Assembly: GCA_037127315.1 (NCBI GenBank)
Contig: JBBBDQ010001279.1
Span: forward strand, 1,296,001 to 1,360,000
Reading direction: 5' to 3'
DNA: 64,000 nucleotides
From: Ascarosepion bandense
Lineage: Eukaryota; Mollusca; Cephalopoda; Sepiida; Sepiidae
Each line of letters opens with the position of its first letter. Positions within the stretch are counted from its first letter, which is position 1. The notes under the pieces are model-generated. The model worked only from the letters and a program-made list of their open reading frames with translations. It searched no databases and had not been told where the DNA came from. Of the stretch, positions 63,618-64,000 are shown piece after piece. Both the position numbers and the translations under genes were made by a program.

Positions 63618-63620
<3 letters not shown>

Positions 63621-63747
63621 GAGTGAGAAAAAAAAAAGAAACTAAGAAACCCCAAAGTGAAAACCTAGACACAGGATCAAAGTAAATACATGAATTAGGT
63701 CCACTGACAGCAGCTATCAATCAATTAAACGATAGGCAACCATAAAA

Positions 63748-63996
63748 ATGACCACTCAACACCAAGCCCTCTTAGAAATTCTAACCGGAAGATATACCCG
63801 ACCGATAGGACGTCCATTCCAACAGATAATACCATTAATCAACAATTTCGCACTTACACACCGGATTCTTCGAGGGTCTGACGGTCAAAAAGAGAGACAC
63901 ATTAACTTAATTACCAATAACCCCAACCAACCCCCACGACAACAACGAACCAAATATAAACAGAGAATGATTCCAAACTCTTACTTCTCCCGATGA
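63748..63996 (+). CDS. Unexplained 82-codon open frame at window edge
   Basis: An ATG-initiated frame whose strand is rich in C and A and poor in G and T, unlike its flanks. The product is basic, with an Arg/Gln-rich C-terminal part (PRQQRTKYKQRM). No family is recognised. The composition shift begins near 63735 and runs to the window end. It could be part of a mobile element's ORF or chance; weak support as a gene. Confidence 0.2.
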   Translation: MTTQHQALLEILTGRYTRPIGRPFQQIIPLINNFALTHRILRGSDGQKERHINLITNNPNQPPRQQRTKYKQRMIPNSYFSR

Positions 63997-64000
63997 TGTG

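Overview
This window is AT-rich, intron- or intergenic-type DNA from an animal nuclear genome. The best fit is a mollusc, probably a coleoid cephalopod (octopus or squid). Reasons seen in the sequence are several tRNA-headed SINE families, CR1/Jockey-like and RTE-like LINE 3' ends, a Penelope-like reverse transcriptase remnant, mariner/Tc1 copies, many fold-back MITEs and abundant (TA)n arrays, plus one metazoan neuronal-type LRR-Ig receptor. Species assignment is inference; no database was searched.

Only one convincing protein-coding gene is present: an uninterrupted 630-residue reading frame at 9158-11050 (+). It encodes a secreted-topology type I membrane protein with signal peptide, LRRNT, six LRRs, LRRCT, one Ig domain, a transmembrane helix and a 195-residue cytoplasmic tail. 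The tail carries an 11-residue periodic helix and a PDZ-ligand C terminus. A splice acceptor at 9121-9124 shows that the coding sequence lies in a downstream exon; the 5' exons are not identified here. The 3' UTR holds a striking miRNA-like hairpin (11381-11450).

Layout: 1-9090 is a mosaic of SINEs, MITEs and LINE ends; 9091-12150 is the gene; 12995-13955 is a large CT-rich minisatellite; 14000-52000 is repeat mosaic containing composite 5S rRNA/tRNA SINEs, fold-back elements, deletion-derivative mariners and a Penelope-like fragment; 51925-52370 is a tandem tRNA-like array; 52371-53140 is a LINE reverse-transcriptase remnant; 53145-56770 is a 3.6 kb region bounded by inverted copies of one repeat family; 57480-63410 is dominated by RTE LINE 3' fragments with a near full-length mariner nested in them; the right edge has an unexplained 82-codon frame.

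The elements do not form a pathway. The functional content is the receptor gene; the rest records successive, often nested transposition. A recurrent theme is long inverted repeats (arms from about 70 to several hundred bp), which would form double-stranded RNA if transcribed. This matters because coleoid cephalopods are known for extensive A-to-I RNA editing. Coordinates of repeats are read by eye and carry an uncertainty of roughly 5-30 bp.
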